Shown here piece by piece: positions 34,578 through 47,065 of a DNA stretch of 64,000 bases. This DNA comes from Flammula alnicola (taxonomy: Eukaryota; Basidiomycota; Agaricomycetes; Agaricales; Strophariaceae). The position numbers and the translations under genes were made by a program. Under the pieces are notes generated by a model. That model worked only from the letters and a program-made list of their open reading frames with translations. It did no database searches and was not told the DNA's origin. How positions within the stretch are numbered: position 1 is the first letter of the stretch; every line of letters begins with the position of its first letter. The stretch is from assembly GCA_015499995.1 (NCBI GenBank), contig JADNRV010000046.1, positions 248,001 through 312,000 on the forward strand. The letters are read 5' to 3'.

Positions 34578-35012
34578 ATGGTCTCGACAACTGTCAACGT
34601 GTGCAACTCTCTTGTGACCATCTGACTCTGTGCTAATACAACACCGTCTGGCGCGCCTTAGGTTGTTCGGTACACCGCCCTTTTTACTGGCGTGGCATAC
34701 GGCTGGTATCACCGCCGTTCATTACAAGCAGTCCATGACAAGCACAAGTTGAACGATGCTGCACACCACCAAGAAAAGTTGATTGCAGAGGCAAAGGAGG
34801 CATGGAAAAGAAAGAAGGATGCTGCAAATGATACCACTCGTGAGCATTCTTCTCATGAATATATCCTCCCAAATCTTTTTATTCTTTTCGTCGCATACCA
34901 TTTCATCGTGGAACGGACACATTTATTGACCTCTTCTATAGTAATTACCGACCCAGAAGATCCTCGATTCGACCTAGAGAAGCTGATAGCAAAGTGGGAA
35001 AAGAGTTCATAA
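34578..35012 (+). CDS. ATP21: F-type ATP synthase subunit e
   Basis: Three exons, 34578-34598, 34662-34839 and 34942-35012, total 270 bases and give an 89-residue protein. Subunit e is a single-pass inner-membrane subunit that drives ATP synthase dimerisation and cristae shape. The N-terminus VVRYTALFTGVAYGWYHRRS contains the GxxxG dimerisation motif (GVAYG) in the membrane helix. It is followed by a charged coiled-coil region (HHQEKLIAEAKEAWKRKKD) and a tail ending DPRFDLEKLIAKWEKSS. Size and layout match the family. Phases agree at both introns (63 and 102 bp). Confidence 0.9.
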
Positions 35013-35415
35013 ACATGTTCTCTAACGTACCCAGTATCATCTGTCAATAGACTGCTTCAACATCCATTGAACCACCGTTACACATTGATATGCGTGCACC
35101 TGGAACTTTTTTCTTCTTATTATAGCTGCAGCATTCCTGAGTTCGGATTATGAATGAAAATACACTATACTCCTCCATTCTGTTCTATATACTTGCTGAA
35201 TTATTATGCTATATATTTCTTGAACTTCTGAGCCTTGGCTGCATAACCCAATAGCGTGAACAAACCGTGAGAACAGCGCGTCGCGTCTTCCGTTACAGAC
35301 ATCCGGACTAATTTGTTCTTGCATCCCACCACCCTCAGTTACCTCATTCATCTTCCTCGGTCATTCTGATTCTAGCACAACTGAGTTCTAGCTCTCGTGA
35401 AACAAACTATTGAGA
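35013..35415. other. Intergenic spacer before the Hat2/Msi1 gene
   Basis: About 400 bp, AT-rich near 35155-35220. No gene or RNA recognised. Confidence 0.45.
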
Positions 35416-37320
<1,905 letters not shown>

Positions 37321-37461
37321 ACGCTTGCATACGCCTTGTTGTAATTGATCAGTGTCTTGTATGTATACCTGCGCAGTGTTACTCATTCTAAGCTTTCCCT
37401 CTTCTCGTTCGTGAACCGGTTCCATGTCAAGGATAAATAATGATAATCGTGTTATACAATA

Positions 37462-37521
37462 TGTTTTGGGGAGTCGAACCTCCTCCGCACACGCAATCCA
37501 GCACCGTTACACCAGAGCCCA
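37462..37521 (-). ncRNA. tRNA-like fragment
   Basis: Read on this strand, a D-arm-like GGTGTAACGGT is followed 25 bases later by a T-arm-like GGAGGTTCGACTCC. TTGG near the 5' side can pair with CCAA at the 3' side. At about 57 bases it is too short for a functional tRNA and no proper anticodon arm folds, so at best this is a remnant. Confidence 0.25.
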
Positions 37522-37533
37522 AGTAGTTGATAA

Positions 37534-37850
37534 TCACAGGAATATGATTCTGACCAGTTCAAACAACACTGAGGAAAAGGAAGGTAAGTAAGAAGTCGGA
37601 AGCCTTCCAGGAACTCAGCAGACGTACCTCCTCCCATCACCACGAATATAATGAGGCCAAGGGCCCAAAGGCTCAGTGGGCTTCTGTGTGCCAGTTTATC
37701 TTGCCGTGATGAGTGCACTGCTTTCTTTCCAGCGCGAACATCACTAGCGAATTTGTTATTTCGCTGTCTCAGTTCGAATTCGGTTGGCTTGTGACATCGA
37801 ATAATCAATTGTAGCTCAATCGTTCATTGAAGAAAGAGGTTGCGTACCAT
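37534..37850 (-). CDS. YSY6: RAMP4/SERP1 (Ysy6-like) stress-associated ER membrane protein
   Basis: This is a tail-anchored ER protein that associates with the Sec61 translocon and protects nascent membrane proteins under stress. Exon 1 is only the start codon (37848-37850). After a 60-bp intron (37788-37847), exon 2 (37628-37787) reads PTEFELRQRNNKFASDVRAG, then a Lys/Ser linker and the membrane anchor LSLWALGLIIFVVMGG. A 59-bp intron (37569-37627) leads to the last exon, VLFELVRIIFL. The total is about 66 residues, the usual size. The R-Q-R-N-x-K-F-A pattern near the start is the family signature. Confidence 0.88.
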
Positions 37851-38121
37851 TTTTTCCCGCAAATTTTTATAGAACTATACTGTTGGAAGGGGTTTGACTG
37901 GCAAAGACGCGTGTAGATAGGATGTGGTAGTTGTATAAACTGTGAACGTGGCAGCTTTGGGCTTTGCCACATGATGAACTCATCGACTTGTATTGCCGAT
38001 CTAAATTGGGTCATTGTTTGGTCCGGCCGCTGATCGTCGTCTCGAGTCGCGTTGATCTTGTATCCAATCTCCGAGATTGGTCCATCTGTGAACTCCAACC
38101 TACTCCAATTCCCTCTTGTAA

Positions 38122-39282
38122 ATGGGGAAGTCAGGAAAGGGCCTTAAGGCTGCTCTTCAATCTCAACAATCACGTCTCAAAGCCAGGGAGAAAGTCTCGC
38201 AAGCTGCACAGGCCGCTGACCTGAAGTCACGCAGCAAGAAAGGACAGCAACCTTCTGGCCATGGAAACAGAAAGCCCACCGCAGATGTAAAAGGAAAGAA
38301 GAAAGTGGTTTCTGGTTCTTCTCGGCGTCCTACGATACCTTTCAAACCTTCAGACAAGATATTACTTATTGGAGAGGGCAATTTCTCTTTCGCTCGTGCA
38401 CTCGTCGAAAATGCACCCGCTGAGCTACGCCTTTTGCCACCCGGCAGTATCACGGCGACAGCATATGACACTGAAAAAGAATGTTTTGAGAAGTACCCTG
38501 AGGCCGAGGCCGTAGTATCTCTCTTAAGGATCAAAGGGGTCGAAGTCCTCTTCGGCGTGGATGGAACTCGTCTCGAGAAGCACCCCGCTCTCAAGGGCAG
38601 AAGATGGGATCGCATTTGCTGGAATTTTCCTCATGCTGGTGAGTAATATCATAATTTGTAAATTTTTTCTTGCCCATTATGTGTATAATTCAGGAAAGGG
38701 GATTTCGGACCAGGATAGAAATATTCTCTCGAATCAGATGCTTGTCCTAGGGTTTCTGCGGTCTGCGGCCAACGTGCTGCAACTTGGACCTGTGCCGGCC
38801 TCGACATTGTCGAAGAAAAAGAAAGCGAAGACAGGTGACGACGACGATGACGAAGAGGATATAATTCTTCACGATGGTTTTGTTGCCGCGACAGATTTGG
38901 TGGATACCGAAGAGGAGATACAGTTTTTATATCAACCCAATGAGTTTCAGACGCGAGGCACTATTCTCATTACCTTGCGGAATGTTGTACCGTATACAGA
39001 GTGGTCAGCACTGTCTTCAATCTTTGATCAGTCACTTATTCATCTGGTGACTTCAGGGATATTCCACGGCTGGCCAAGAACCCACCCGCGGTCACTTCAG
39101 GAAGTACTCCTCCAAATCCTCAATATACTCTTCTCAGATCGTTCAAATTTCATCGTGATATTTGGATAGGGTATGAACATCGGATGACAAAAGGTGAGCG
39201 GGCGCACGGCAAAGGCACAACGGGAGAAGGAGGAGAAGATCGGACATGGGAATTCTATTTGAAAGACCTGGTTTCTGAATAG
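38122..39282 (+). CDS. BMT5: Bmt5-like 25S rRNA (uridine-N3) methyltransferase
   Basis: Exons are 38122-38638, 38694-39003 and 39057-39282, with consistent phases and introns of 55 and 53 bp. A Lys-rich N-terminus (nucleolar-type) is followed by the BMT5-like domain: KILLIGEGNFSFARALVENA, the SAM-binding loop; TATAYDTEKECFEKYP; VLFGVDGTRLEKHPAL; and WDRICWNFPHAGKGISDQDR, ending in a Rossmann core. A low-complexity acidic insert (DDDDDEEDIIL) interrupts the second half. The C-terminal RGTILITLRNVVPYTEWDIP and HRMTKGERAHGKG elements are typical. The family methylates U2634 of 25S rRNA in yeast. The assignment rests on these motifs. Confidence 0.87.
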
Positions 39283-39479
39283 GAACATAAATATTTCTTG
39301 AGGATCCCGACGTGTACTTACAGTAGAAACGGTGCTCAAATTTTGAGTCGCACTGGTCCTGGCCTGTCCTGGCGAAAGGCAAGAGCTGTGCAGAAAATGA
39401 TGGTCTATTTGGCAAAGGCCTCTGATGTTGTCCTCTACCACCCACATGTGACTACCACGGATTTCTTTCCAACTCCAAA

Positions 39480-40367
39480 ATGCAGACCATCTGCACACGC
39501 CGTTCGGTCTTCAGGCTTCCTGGGATACCCTCGACATCGCGTAGTTATGCGATCTCCGTCAAGCCTCCAAAACCTCTACCGGGGAAGAAAATGCCTCGAG
39601 TCTTCAAAGACAAGAAAGCTTTCCAGTACAACTGGTATTCACGAATTCTGCAGGCCAATACCACCTCTCCCATCCTCATCCTTTATCACGACGACTTCAC
39701 CGCGCAAAGGCTAAAGAAGTTACGATCGGACATTGCACTAGCTGCTCTCAAAGTCCGACCCTCTCTTTCGTCACCAGGGCCTTCACCTCTGCCCGCCACG
39801 GCTGATGCCGCGCCTCAACCCACACTCACTGTCGTCCGCACGAGTATATTCGGAGCAGCATTGCGAGACCTTCCGGACATCAACCTTGTCGAGGTTGAAC
39901 AGATGCTCAACAACCAGTCCGGCAGGTTTGCCGTCCTGACGTTGCCCTCGCTACACCCACCTCAGCTCAGTGCCATCCTCCGCGCCATGGATCGCAGCGT
40001 CCCACCGAAACCTCCAAAAACAGAACAGGAGATCCAACAAGCGCTCGAGGAAAAGAACGCTGACCCCGAACAGCCGGGAAGGAGGATGAAGCGCGTGAGG
40101 CAGACGCGGATACCGGAGATGAAGCTGATGGGTGCTATTATCGAGAACCGCGTATTCTTGCCACAGAATGTGCAAGACGTTTCCAAGCTGCCATCATTGG
40201 ATACGCTACGGGCGCAAATTGTGGGATTGCTCAGTGCGCCTGCTGCTCAGCTCGCTGCGGTCTTGGGAGAGGCGAGTGGAGGCAGACTTGCGCGGACATT
40301 GGAGGGGCTCAAGAAAGGATTGGAAGGTCCGGAGGGCTCGTCGCCAGATGCGGGTGCCTCACCTTAG
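39480..40367 (+). CDS. MRPL11: Mitochondrial large-subunit ribosomal protein uL10m
   Basis: A single 888-base exon encodes 295 residues. The N-terminus (MQTICTRRSVFRLPG) is a typical mitochondrial presequence. The L10 fold follows: KKAFQYNWYSRILQANTTSP, a TRQRLKKLR-like element (FTAQRLKKLRSDIALAALK), VVRTSIFGAALRD, and a C-terminal part with MKLMGAIIENRVFLPQNVQD then VSKLPSLDTLRAQIVGLLSA. It forms the base of the ribosomal stalk. The absence of introns contrasts with every neighbour. The start is the first ATG that gives a presequence. Confidence 0.88.
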   Translation: MQTICTRRSVFRLPGIPSTSRSYAISVKPPKPLPGKKMPRVFKDKKAFQYNWYSRILQANTTSPILILYHDDFTAQRLKKLRSDIALAALKVRPSLSSPGPSPLPATADAAPQPTLTVVRTSIFGAALRDLPDINLVEVEQMLNNQSGRFAVLTLPSLHPPQLSAILRAMDRSVPPKPPKTEQEIQQALEEKNADPEQPGRRMKRVRQTRIPEMKLMGAIIENRVFLPQNVQDVSKLPSLDTLRAQIVGLLSAPAAQLAAVLGEASGGRLARTLEGLKKGLEGPEGSSPDAGASP

Positions 40368-40733
40368 TAAATTATTCCTACAGCCACATCTAAGTAATCA
40401 CAGTTTTTCCGGTATTCTTGACGCGGCGTAAGGTCCAATATAGTTTTCTCAAGCCCAGGCTAGCACTGGAGAAAACTTGGACAGAAGGCGCTGAAGTTTT
40501 TATTAACGCAAAAAATGCATTATCCACTGGTTGAGATACATCCTGAGTTAAATACTATTCAGGTACTTATTGGCCATCGGAATTCATGCAAGAACAGAAC
40601 ATTTCGTGGGCGAAACGGCTCGAGCGGCAGCCATTACTGGAAAAGGCAAGTGCTAACAATGAAGAGCGGGTCACACACATCACGCATTGTTGTGACGCCT
40701 CTCCTTCTCAACCTCAACCAAGAACGCTGAAGG
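40368..40733. other. Intergenic spacer between MRPL11 and FIP1
   Basis: About 366 bp. No RNA gene or repeat recognised. A short open stretch at 40515-40730 is unsupported. Confidence 0.45.
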
Positions 40734-43070
40734 ATGTCTGTTGAGCCATTTCGTCGAGCTTTATACTTTACTGACAGTATACTCAGGGATGATGACGATG
40801 AGTTCTTGTACGGCGAATCGTCGCGAGCCGTTACGCAACCGGCAACATCTGGTGAGGTGCTTCAACTGGGGCCTTGTTATTTGACGACACGGGCAGCATG
40901 GAGTCTTCATTTCTTTCTTTCCCACCTTCTTTTTTTGCTATTCTGTCTTCGAAACCTGGAATAACACGATTTTAACCATTGTCTTTCCAAACGCGCGTGA
41001 ACTATTTTAGAGCCCAAACCGTGAGTCAGGTCGCTGGTTGCTGTAAAATTGCCCTTAACGAACGTCGGTCCATAGAGTGTCTCTTGAAACTATCCAAACG
41101 GCGAATGGTGTTGTAGCCCATCTTGAAAAACAAGCGGAAGCATCTGGCCCCTCGAAGGCCGCCTCTGAAGAACAACAAGACGATGACGAGGATGAGGAAG
41201 TGGATCTTGGAGAAGAGAGTGACGAGGACGATGTGAGTATGTTCAAGTTGGACATGGCCTTCATCTCATTCAAGCATGGCTTTTGTCACTAGGATATTGA
41301 AATTATTATGGAACCAGTAAACCGGTCGCTTGACTTTCGGTGAGCTATGTTGACCCGTTTATATTGTCATTACCTGATGGACACACCGGACGCGTATAAT
41401 AGAAACCAAAATCGGCCACCCCCACAGAGCCGGCCAGTTCACCCAACTACACCCTTACAACCCAGAGGTAATGAACAGTGGATCTCGTCACGCAGAAGCT
41501 CAACTAAAACTACTCTTGTCCAGCACCTCAACCATCGTTAACGACAGAATACACACCAATCCAAAGAGGAGGGCCGCCACAGAGCTCAACAACGCCTGGT
41601 CAATTGCAGCCAACGGCAGAAGGAGCAGCAGCAGCAGGCTCGACACCATCCCAAGCACAACTACAAGTATTGAGAGAACCAGCAAACGTCCCTCCAGACG
41701 ACGGCATTGATACTTCGACTCTTCCTCCTGTGCATGCCCCGCCCTCTCATCCTGCCATCGATCCTTCAGCGACTGGAGTTTTCGATGGCCGTTCTATTCT
41801 CGAGCTGGACCTGAATGCCATGGCAGACAAGCCATGGAGACGGCCTGGTTCTGATATAAGCGACTACTACAACTATGGGTTCGACGAGCTGTCGTGGGAG
41901 GCGTATTGCTATCGGCGCCGCGACCTCGGAGAGATAGCCAACGTGCTGAAGACCAATGTCATCGTAAGCCATTTCTGTTTTTAATATCTTCTGATGTATC
42001 AATAGGTCACCAACTGTTTTTTTTCTGCGTATGTTTAGAACTTCGCTGCAATGCCAGAGGACCAGTTGATTGCCCTGCCTCCAGAGGTCCGGACAATGGT
42101 CATGACGGGCGCGAACGCCATGATGAACAACGCCGGCCCCAACCCCGCGATGATGGGTCCGGGGGTTATGATGGACATGTCGGGCATGATGGGGCCTATG
42201 GGCATCGACATGAGCATGGGCAACCCGATGATGCAAGGCATGATGACAGACGGCGGCCAGGGTCAGCAGGCGGGCGTCGGTGGCGTCCCAGGAACCGGCA
42301 CCCCGGAGCAGGTCAACGGCGTTGGGATGATGCAGGAGGGCTTCAACCCCGGTGCGGGCGGTCCTATGATGAACATGGCCATGGGCGGAGAGTATGTCAT
42401 GCAGGTTCGTGGAACGCTGGGTTTGGTAGAAGTTGTGCTGATATGTTTTTTTTCTCTTCCTCTTGGAATAGGAACAAAACCCGATGGTGCAGCAAATTTA
42501 CCCCGTCATGGAAGCCCAGAACGTCGCAAACGTGCCAGGAGGACGCGGAGGGACACCTGTGCCATTTCGCGGACGCGGCGTGCAAGGCCTAAGTCGCGGA
42601 AGAGGATTCCAAGGCAGAGGACGCGGAAGGGGAGGCTTGTATGGAGGTGATGGTACGTACAAGTATCTAACTCAGACCTATTCTATGTGATTCGTTTTTT
42701 TGTTGACTTCTTTGTCTGTCTTCTGTGGTGGTTGCTGGTCATCGTCGTACAGTTCCTCCGCCTGTTCCTGTGCGACCTGCGTCGCCTCTTCCGCCTGGCG
42801 TACCTACTGGGCCGAGAAATCAGAACAAGTACAAGGACCGCGATGGGAATGCGCCTGCTGTAGACGGTTTGGACTACGGAGGCGGCAAGGAAGGCATGGG
42901 CCGGAGGACACCCAGCGGCGAGCCTGAAGATCGGATGTCCAGTCGGTAAGCATGCGTCGAGAAATCTCATCTCAACGAGAACCTGCCAACTGACAATTGA
43001 CCTTTCCCAACACAGGAAACGAAGGAGCTCGCCAAGGCTGGACGATATACGTAGCTCGAAACGACGTTGA
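40734..43070 (+). CDS. FIP1: Fip1-like pre-mRNA polyadenylation factor
   Basis: Fip1 is the flexible CPF/CPSF subunit that brings poly(A) polymerase to the cleavage site. The acidic N-terminus contains DDDDEFLYG. A second acidic block (QQDDDEDEEVDLGEESDEDD) and DIEIIMEPVNRSLDFR follow. The Fip1 motif is complete: HPAIDPSATGVFDGRSILEL and DLNAMADKPWRRPGSDISDY, then YNYGFDELSWEAYCYRRRDL. After it come a Met/Gly-rich stretch (~42100-42400), an RGRG-rich segment and a basic tail SPRLDDIRSSKRR. At least eight introns are used and phases agree at each junction I checked, including the two flanking EPKP. The first intron (about 170 bp) is longer than most here. Confidence 0.9.
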
Positions 43071-43361
43071 TTGGAGGGTGGGGTGCTGCTCCGACCGCTC
43101 TGACGCTCTGTGTACATATTATATATCCGCAAAAAATACACCACTCCTAATACAGCTGCTGACGCATGCCGCTGCAGTGAATTTGGTCGTTGACGTTGAA
43201 GTAGGAAAGACAAAGCCAAAGAAAGTGTCCAATAAGTAATAATAGCACATAGACGAAAATCAAAATTACAATAATGAGGTAAATTAGTAGCGCTAGTAAG
43301 ACGCTAGTCGACACACAGAGAAGACGGGGGTATGGGAGAATTATGGTTTCGAGCTTCTTTC
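43071..43361. other. Convergent 3' region between FIP1 and the ING gene
   Basis: About 290 bp, AT-rich (43110-43300). It must hold both polyadenylation regions. No gene recognised. Confidence 0.4.
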
Positions 43362-44941
43362 CTAGCTTTTTGCGCTCGCTCTGTTGCCTCCGGTCCGCCG
43401 TTTCCCGCCACGTACAGCCCTTTTCGTGGACTTTCTGTTTTTGCAGGCTTCGCAGAACCACCTGCCCTCTGGAGGCACGGTAAGGCCAATACACGCCAAA
43501 TGGAACTGGTTGACGAAGAACAAGGCGTTAGAAAAAGTAAGAGGAGAGAACGAAGAGAAAAACGCACCCATTCCCTCTCGCACTGAGCATCGTCGCACGC
43601 GATCATCTCTCCGTAGCTGACACCATCGCAGAAGCAATACGTCCTGTCGTCGCCGTCGCCGTCTCCATCGCCCGCGTCGGTTGGGTCCACAGCATTGTTG
43701 GCGATCACAGGCAGACTCGCAGCCGTCGAGTGGATCGAGGCACTCCGCGCCACAGGCATCCCGGGCCCTTCGAGCTGCTGTGCCCGAGGTATGTTCCAGT
43801 CCTGCGCCCCAGCGATGTTATGCGGGATCCCATGCACATCGAACCCGTTGCCCAGATGCCCACTGGCGTGGCCGTGGCCGTTCTGGTACGGCAGGGGCAA
43901 GGACGGGTGGGAGGCGGCGGGTGGCACGCTGTAGGCGTCGGCCGCTGCGGCTGCCCCGCGCCGCGAGCCGTTGGCGTGCCCGTTGGTGCTGTGGTGTGGG
44001 TCGTGGTGGGCGGGGTACGCCTCGTTGGCGAGCGGTGTGGGGTTGCGGTTGTGGCTGCTGTTGGCGCCCGCGCGGGATCGCTTGCTGTTGCCGGAAGCGG
44101 CTGCGTTCCCAGCGCGGGCGTTGGTCGAGTTGGTGCCCCCGCGGGCAGAGGTGGAGTGGCCGACCTGGGGCGGGAGGTGGGAAGTGACGGACACGAGAGA
44201 CTCGGAAGGGGACGCTGCTCGTTCGGTTCTGTACGTTAGATAGAGAGAGCTGGTGATTAGACAAAGGGGAGATCACGATCAACAAGAAAGTGTGCACGGA
44301 CTTTTTGGCTCTGGCGTTGTTCCGCGATCGGGCGTTGCCCTCGCCGTTGGCGGATCTCTTGGGTGTTCTGGAGGATCCACGTCGACGTCGTCGTCCTTGG
44401 GGACCCTCTTGCGCTTCGCGGGGCTGGGGTCGGGGTTGGTCATGAGAGAGCCCAGGACGCCCCTCCTACGCCTGCCAGTCTCCATGGTGGTCGCAGGCAT
44501 GTACGAGCGCTCTGAGACATGGGGGTAGACAGTCTTCCTTTCCAACATCGAAGTGTCGAAGCCAGGGACCTGCTCCGTCAACGCCCTGAGGTGGCTGGCG
44601 TGGGCTTTGAGGCCGTCAGCTGCCTGGCACGCAACGCGAATCTTGTCTTCGGCGCCGAGCTTGAGCCGCTGGGCCTCGTCTGCTATCTCTGTGAGGAGCC
44701 ACAGCCTGTCCTCCTTTGAGGCCTTGCCTTCCTCGATCATGGTGGTGAGGTTCTGAGCCTTGGCGGTTATGGAGAGGACAGAGGAGGAGAGGACGGCATC
44801 GAGCTCGCGGAGGTCGGCAAAGTTGCGGGAGAGATCGATGGGGAGGGAATCGAGGGTGTGGACATATTCTGCGAGGAGGGCGAGGGAGAATAGGGTGTTG
44901 TCGACGGCGCTGGGCATGGCTGGCGGAGAGTCTGTGTTCAC
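43362..44941 (-). CDS. ING-family PHD-finger chromatin protein
   Basis: ING proteins recruit histone acetyltransferase or deacetylase complexes to H3K4me3. The start ATG is at 44941. The N-terminal ING helical domain (residues ~10-130) reads VDNTLFSLALLAEYVHTLDS, RNFADLRELDAVLSSSVLSI and ASKEDRLWLLTEIADEAQRL. A long low-complexity Ala/Gly/His/Asn linker follows. The C-terminal PHD finger keeps the C4HC3 pattern (YCFCDGVSYGEMIACDDAQC, EREW joined over an intron to FHLACIGL, and RWFCEACKNRK) with the aromatic and acidic residues used for H3K4me3. The intron between EPK and SPSESLVSVT is inferred (donor GTCCGT), so that junction is tentative. The fungal relatives are Yng1, Yng2 and Pho23. Confidence 0.87.
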
Positions 44942-45149
44942 GGAGCAGAAAAGAAAGGCATCACATCTCTCACACCCAATCGCGGGCCGGTCATAAAATC
45001 AAGTAAGTTTCACCCATCATGGGGTATTCATCAGGCTATGGATACAGTTGAGTCTGTGCAATGCTAATGGTATAATGTACGATGCAATAAAGATAGAAAA
45101 GAGAAATGGAAGTGGTCAATGAGTGTGTGTGGGTGGGATGAAATGAGTG

Positions 45150-45412
45150 TTCGTGGCCTATTCATATTCAGCTGCAGGCGATCTCGTCGTAGTCTTTACA
45201 GCATCCAAAAGAACCTCTTCAATGGGGCTTTGCCTCCTTGTGGTGTTTGACTTGAACTTTGCGATGTCCTCTTCGATGACAACGAAGCATACGTGGTATG
45301 CGCATCCCGGGGGTTTTGGTGGAACGAGCCAAACGCGTTGGGCGATGTAGCACCAGTGGGAAGAATCCGAAGGTGGGCGATGACGGCGCGGAAAAGTAGG
45401 AAGGCATGATTA
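45150..45412 (-). CDS. Possible small gene, unresolved
   Basis: One frame on this strand stays open with balanced codon use over the 3' half: WCYIAQRVWLVPPKPPG, CAYHVCFVVIEEDIAKF and a tail ending SPAAEYE. Another frame is also open, and no confident start or intron could be placed. The hydrophobic-acidic VCFVVIEEDIAKFK stretch looks protein-like. I do not recognise it. Confidence 0.25.
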
Positions 45413-45629
45413 TTTAAAATAGGAGCTGCGTGGTGATGGTTTGATAATGATAAGGTGGTAGAACGCGAGGCTGCGTGCTGATGACAACAGCAAGTCCAGC
45501 ATCAGAACAGGAGGGAGAACTAGGCTCTCTCGTGTCGTGTCGCGCGGTGGGTGGTGTGGGCGTCTATACGCGACTCGATTTGACGCGCAGGGAACGTGTG
45601 GTGTAGGAGAATATTCGTTCGACAAGCCA

Positions 45630-47065
45630 ATGATAGCGGTCGGTTTCGTGAAGTTCTCGAGATTCGAAGTAACAATGGGTTGCTTTGCGCTAGCGGTGCC
45701 AAATCAGATCAATGATGGCAGAGCTGGGTTGGTTAGGACACCCCATTGTCCTCCAGGTTATATACAACGAGCTCGAGCATAGACTGCCGTGAAGAGCACA
45801 AGGTAGCGTCTTGTTTTGGGCTTCGCCTTGTCTGCTTTGGGAGGGAAGCGCCTTTCCTTACTCCGGCTATCAATGCACTTCCTTTTCTAGCACAAAGTAT
45901 TCGACAAATTTAGCCGGCTCAAAATGCCCTGCATCTCTTTCTGGCTCACAGCGACTCAGAGCTCTCACAGTCCTACGAACCGTTATCGACCGAAAGAGAC
46001 TAAATTAATTAAAGAGCCATCGAAAACCCAAGATTCAATTTAACGGTGTTCCCTGAAGATGCCGCCAGGAAGTCGCCAGTCAGCCAGCAGCTACCTTGTA
46101 GACCTTGTAGACTTTGTAGAATGAACTCCTGCGAACGTCGAACATGTCAATACTGTAGCCAGAGGAACCACATACTTTATATTCGACACTTCTACGGCTT
46201 GACAATATTGTAATTGGTCTTGTATCCCCCTTGTAACAGACTTCAAAGGGTGTCAAATACTGTAGGCAGAGGGACTGGATACTTTATCTTCGAGACGTTG
46301 TAGAACGACACTGACAGCCAAAGTCAAAGAAACCAGGTAGGCTATACGTCTTGGAGACGTTGTTAATGCAGATTTCTCCTTGTTCGGAGACGATCTGGTC
46401 CTATAAATGTCGCCATCTCCCCTGCTGCTTTATTCTTCTGTCAAAGCACTCTGGAAACGTTGTAAACCCACGGAGCCCTCCACTACTTGATTTTTAACAG
46501 ACCCCCCTACTCACTCGGAGAAATCTACTCACCTGATAAAATACCAAGCTGCGCCAGTATTACCGTTGATCTTGAGCTAGGCGCCCCCGGCGTCAATAGA
46601 TGTTGAGGATATGTAGACCGACCCGGTTATGTCGTCGTACATTATTGGCGTCTTGAGAAGATCCAACAGATGAAGCGTACAAAGATATTTAACCTTCATG
46701 GTTCGGCTCGCATGGAACGGTAACGTAAGCAATGAAGAGCCAGAATACTAAGTGGCGCACCATGCTGGAATGAACTTGGCGCAAAGAAGGTATATGGTCT
46801 GTAAGCATTTGATCAAGGATATGGATATGTGGATCAAACGATATCGACGTGTGGATTGCAGAGATATCTGAAGTGCAACTCTCGGGATGCGGTTGAACCG
46901 TCATGCGGTTGAAGAAATGTTGAGCTCATGCAGGATGCCCAATGCCATCGTGGGTCCAATTTCCTATAAGTACTTTCATGTTCGAAGCAGAGTTTTTCCC
47001 AATGTTAGTGTATATGTCTATCTAGATCAGTATAACTCATTGAAAAATCTACATTTAAGCATTGA
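45630..47065. other. Gene-poor spacer with diverged repeats
   Basis: About 1.4 kb between ING/unknown and MCR1. It holds a diverged direct repeat (46146-46203 and 46252-46311) and a short TTGTAGAC-type tandem near 46094-46122. No gene supported. Confidence 0.5.
46146..46311. repeat. Diverged direct repeat pair (about 60 bp units)
   Basis: Copy 1 at 46146-46203 and copy 2 at 46252-46311 share GTCAA-TACTGTAG-CAGAGG and ATACTTTAT-TTCGA with scattered differences. Just upstream (46094-46122) TTGTAGAC is repeated in tandem. Confidence 0.5.

Noticed and set aside
37805..38098. 97-residue open frame antisense upstream of BMT5
   Set aside because: It overlaps the true start of the RAMP4 gene, whose spliced product matches a known family over its full length.
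40951..43239. Long open frames antisense or in other phases of FIP1, for example 41766-42236
   Set aside because: They are shadows of the Met/Gly- and Arg/Gly-rich coding exons of FIP1.
43681..44297. Long plus-strand open frames opposite the ING gene
   Set aside because: They mirror the GC-rich Ala/Gly/His linker of the ING protein. The PHD finger and ING helix fix the minus strand as coding.
45410..45625. 71-residue open frame on the minus strand
   Set aside because: No splice continuity with the better frame downstream, biased His/Pro/Arg composition, and no recognisable motif.
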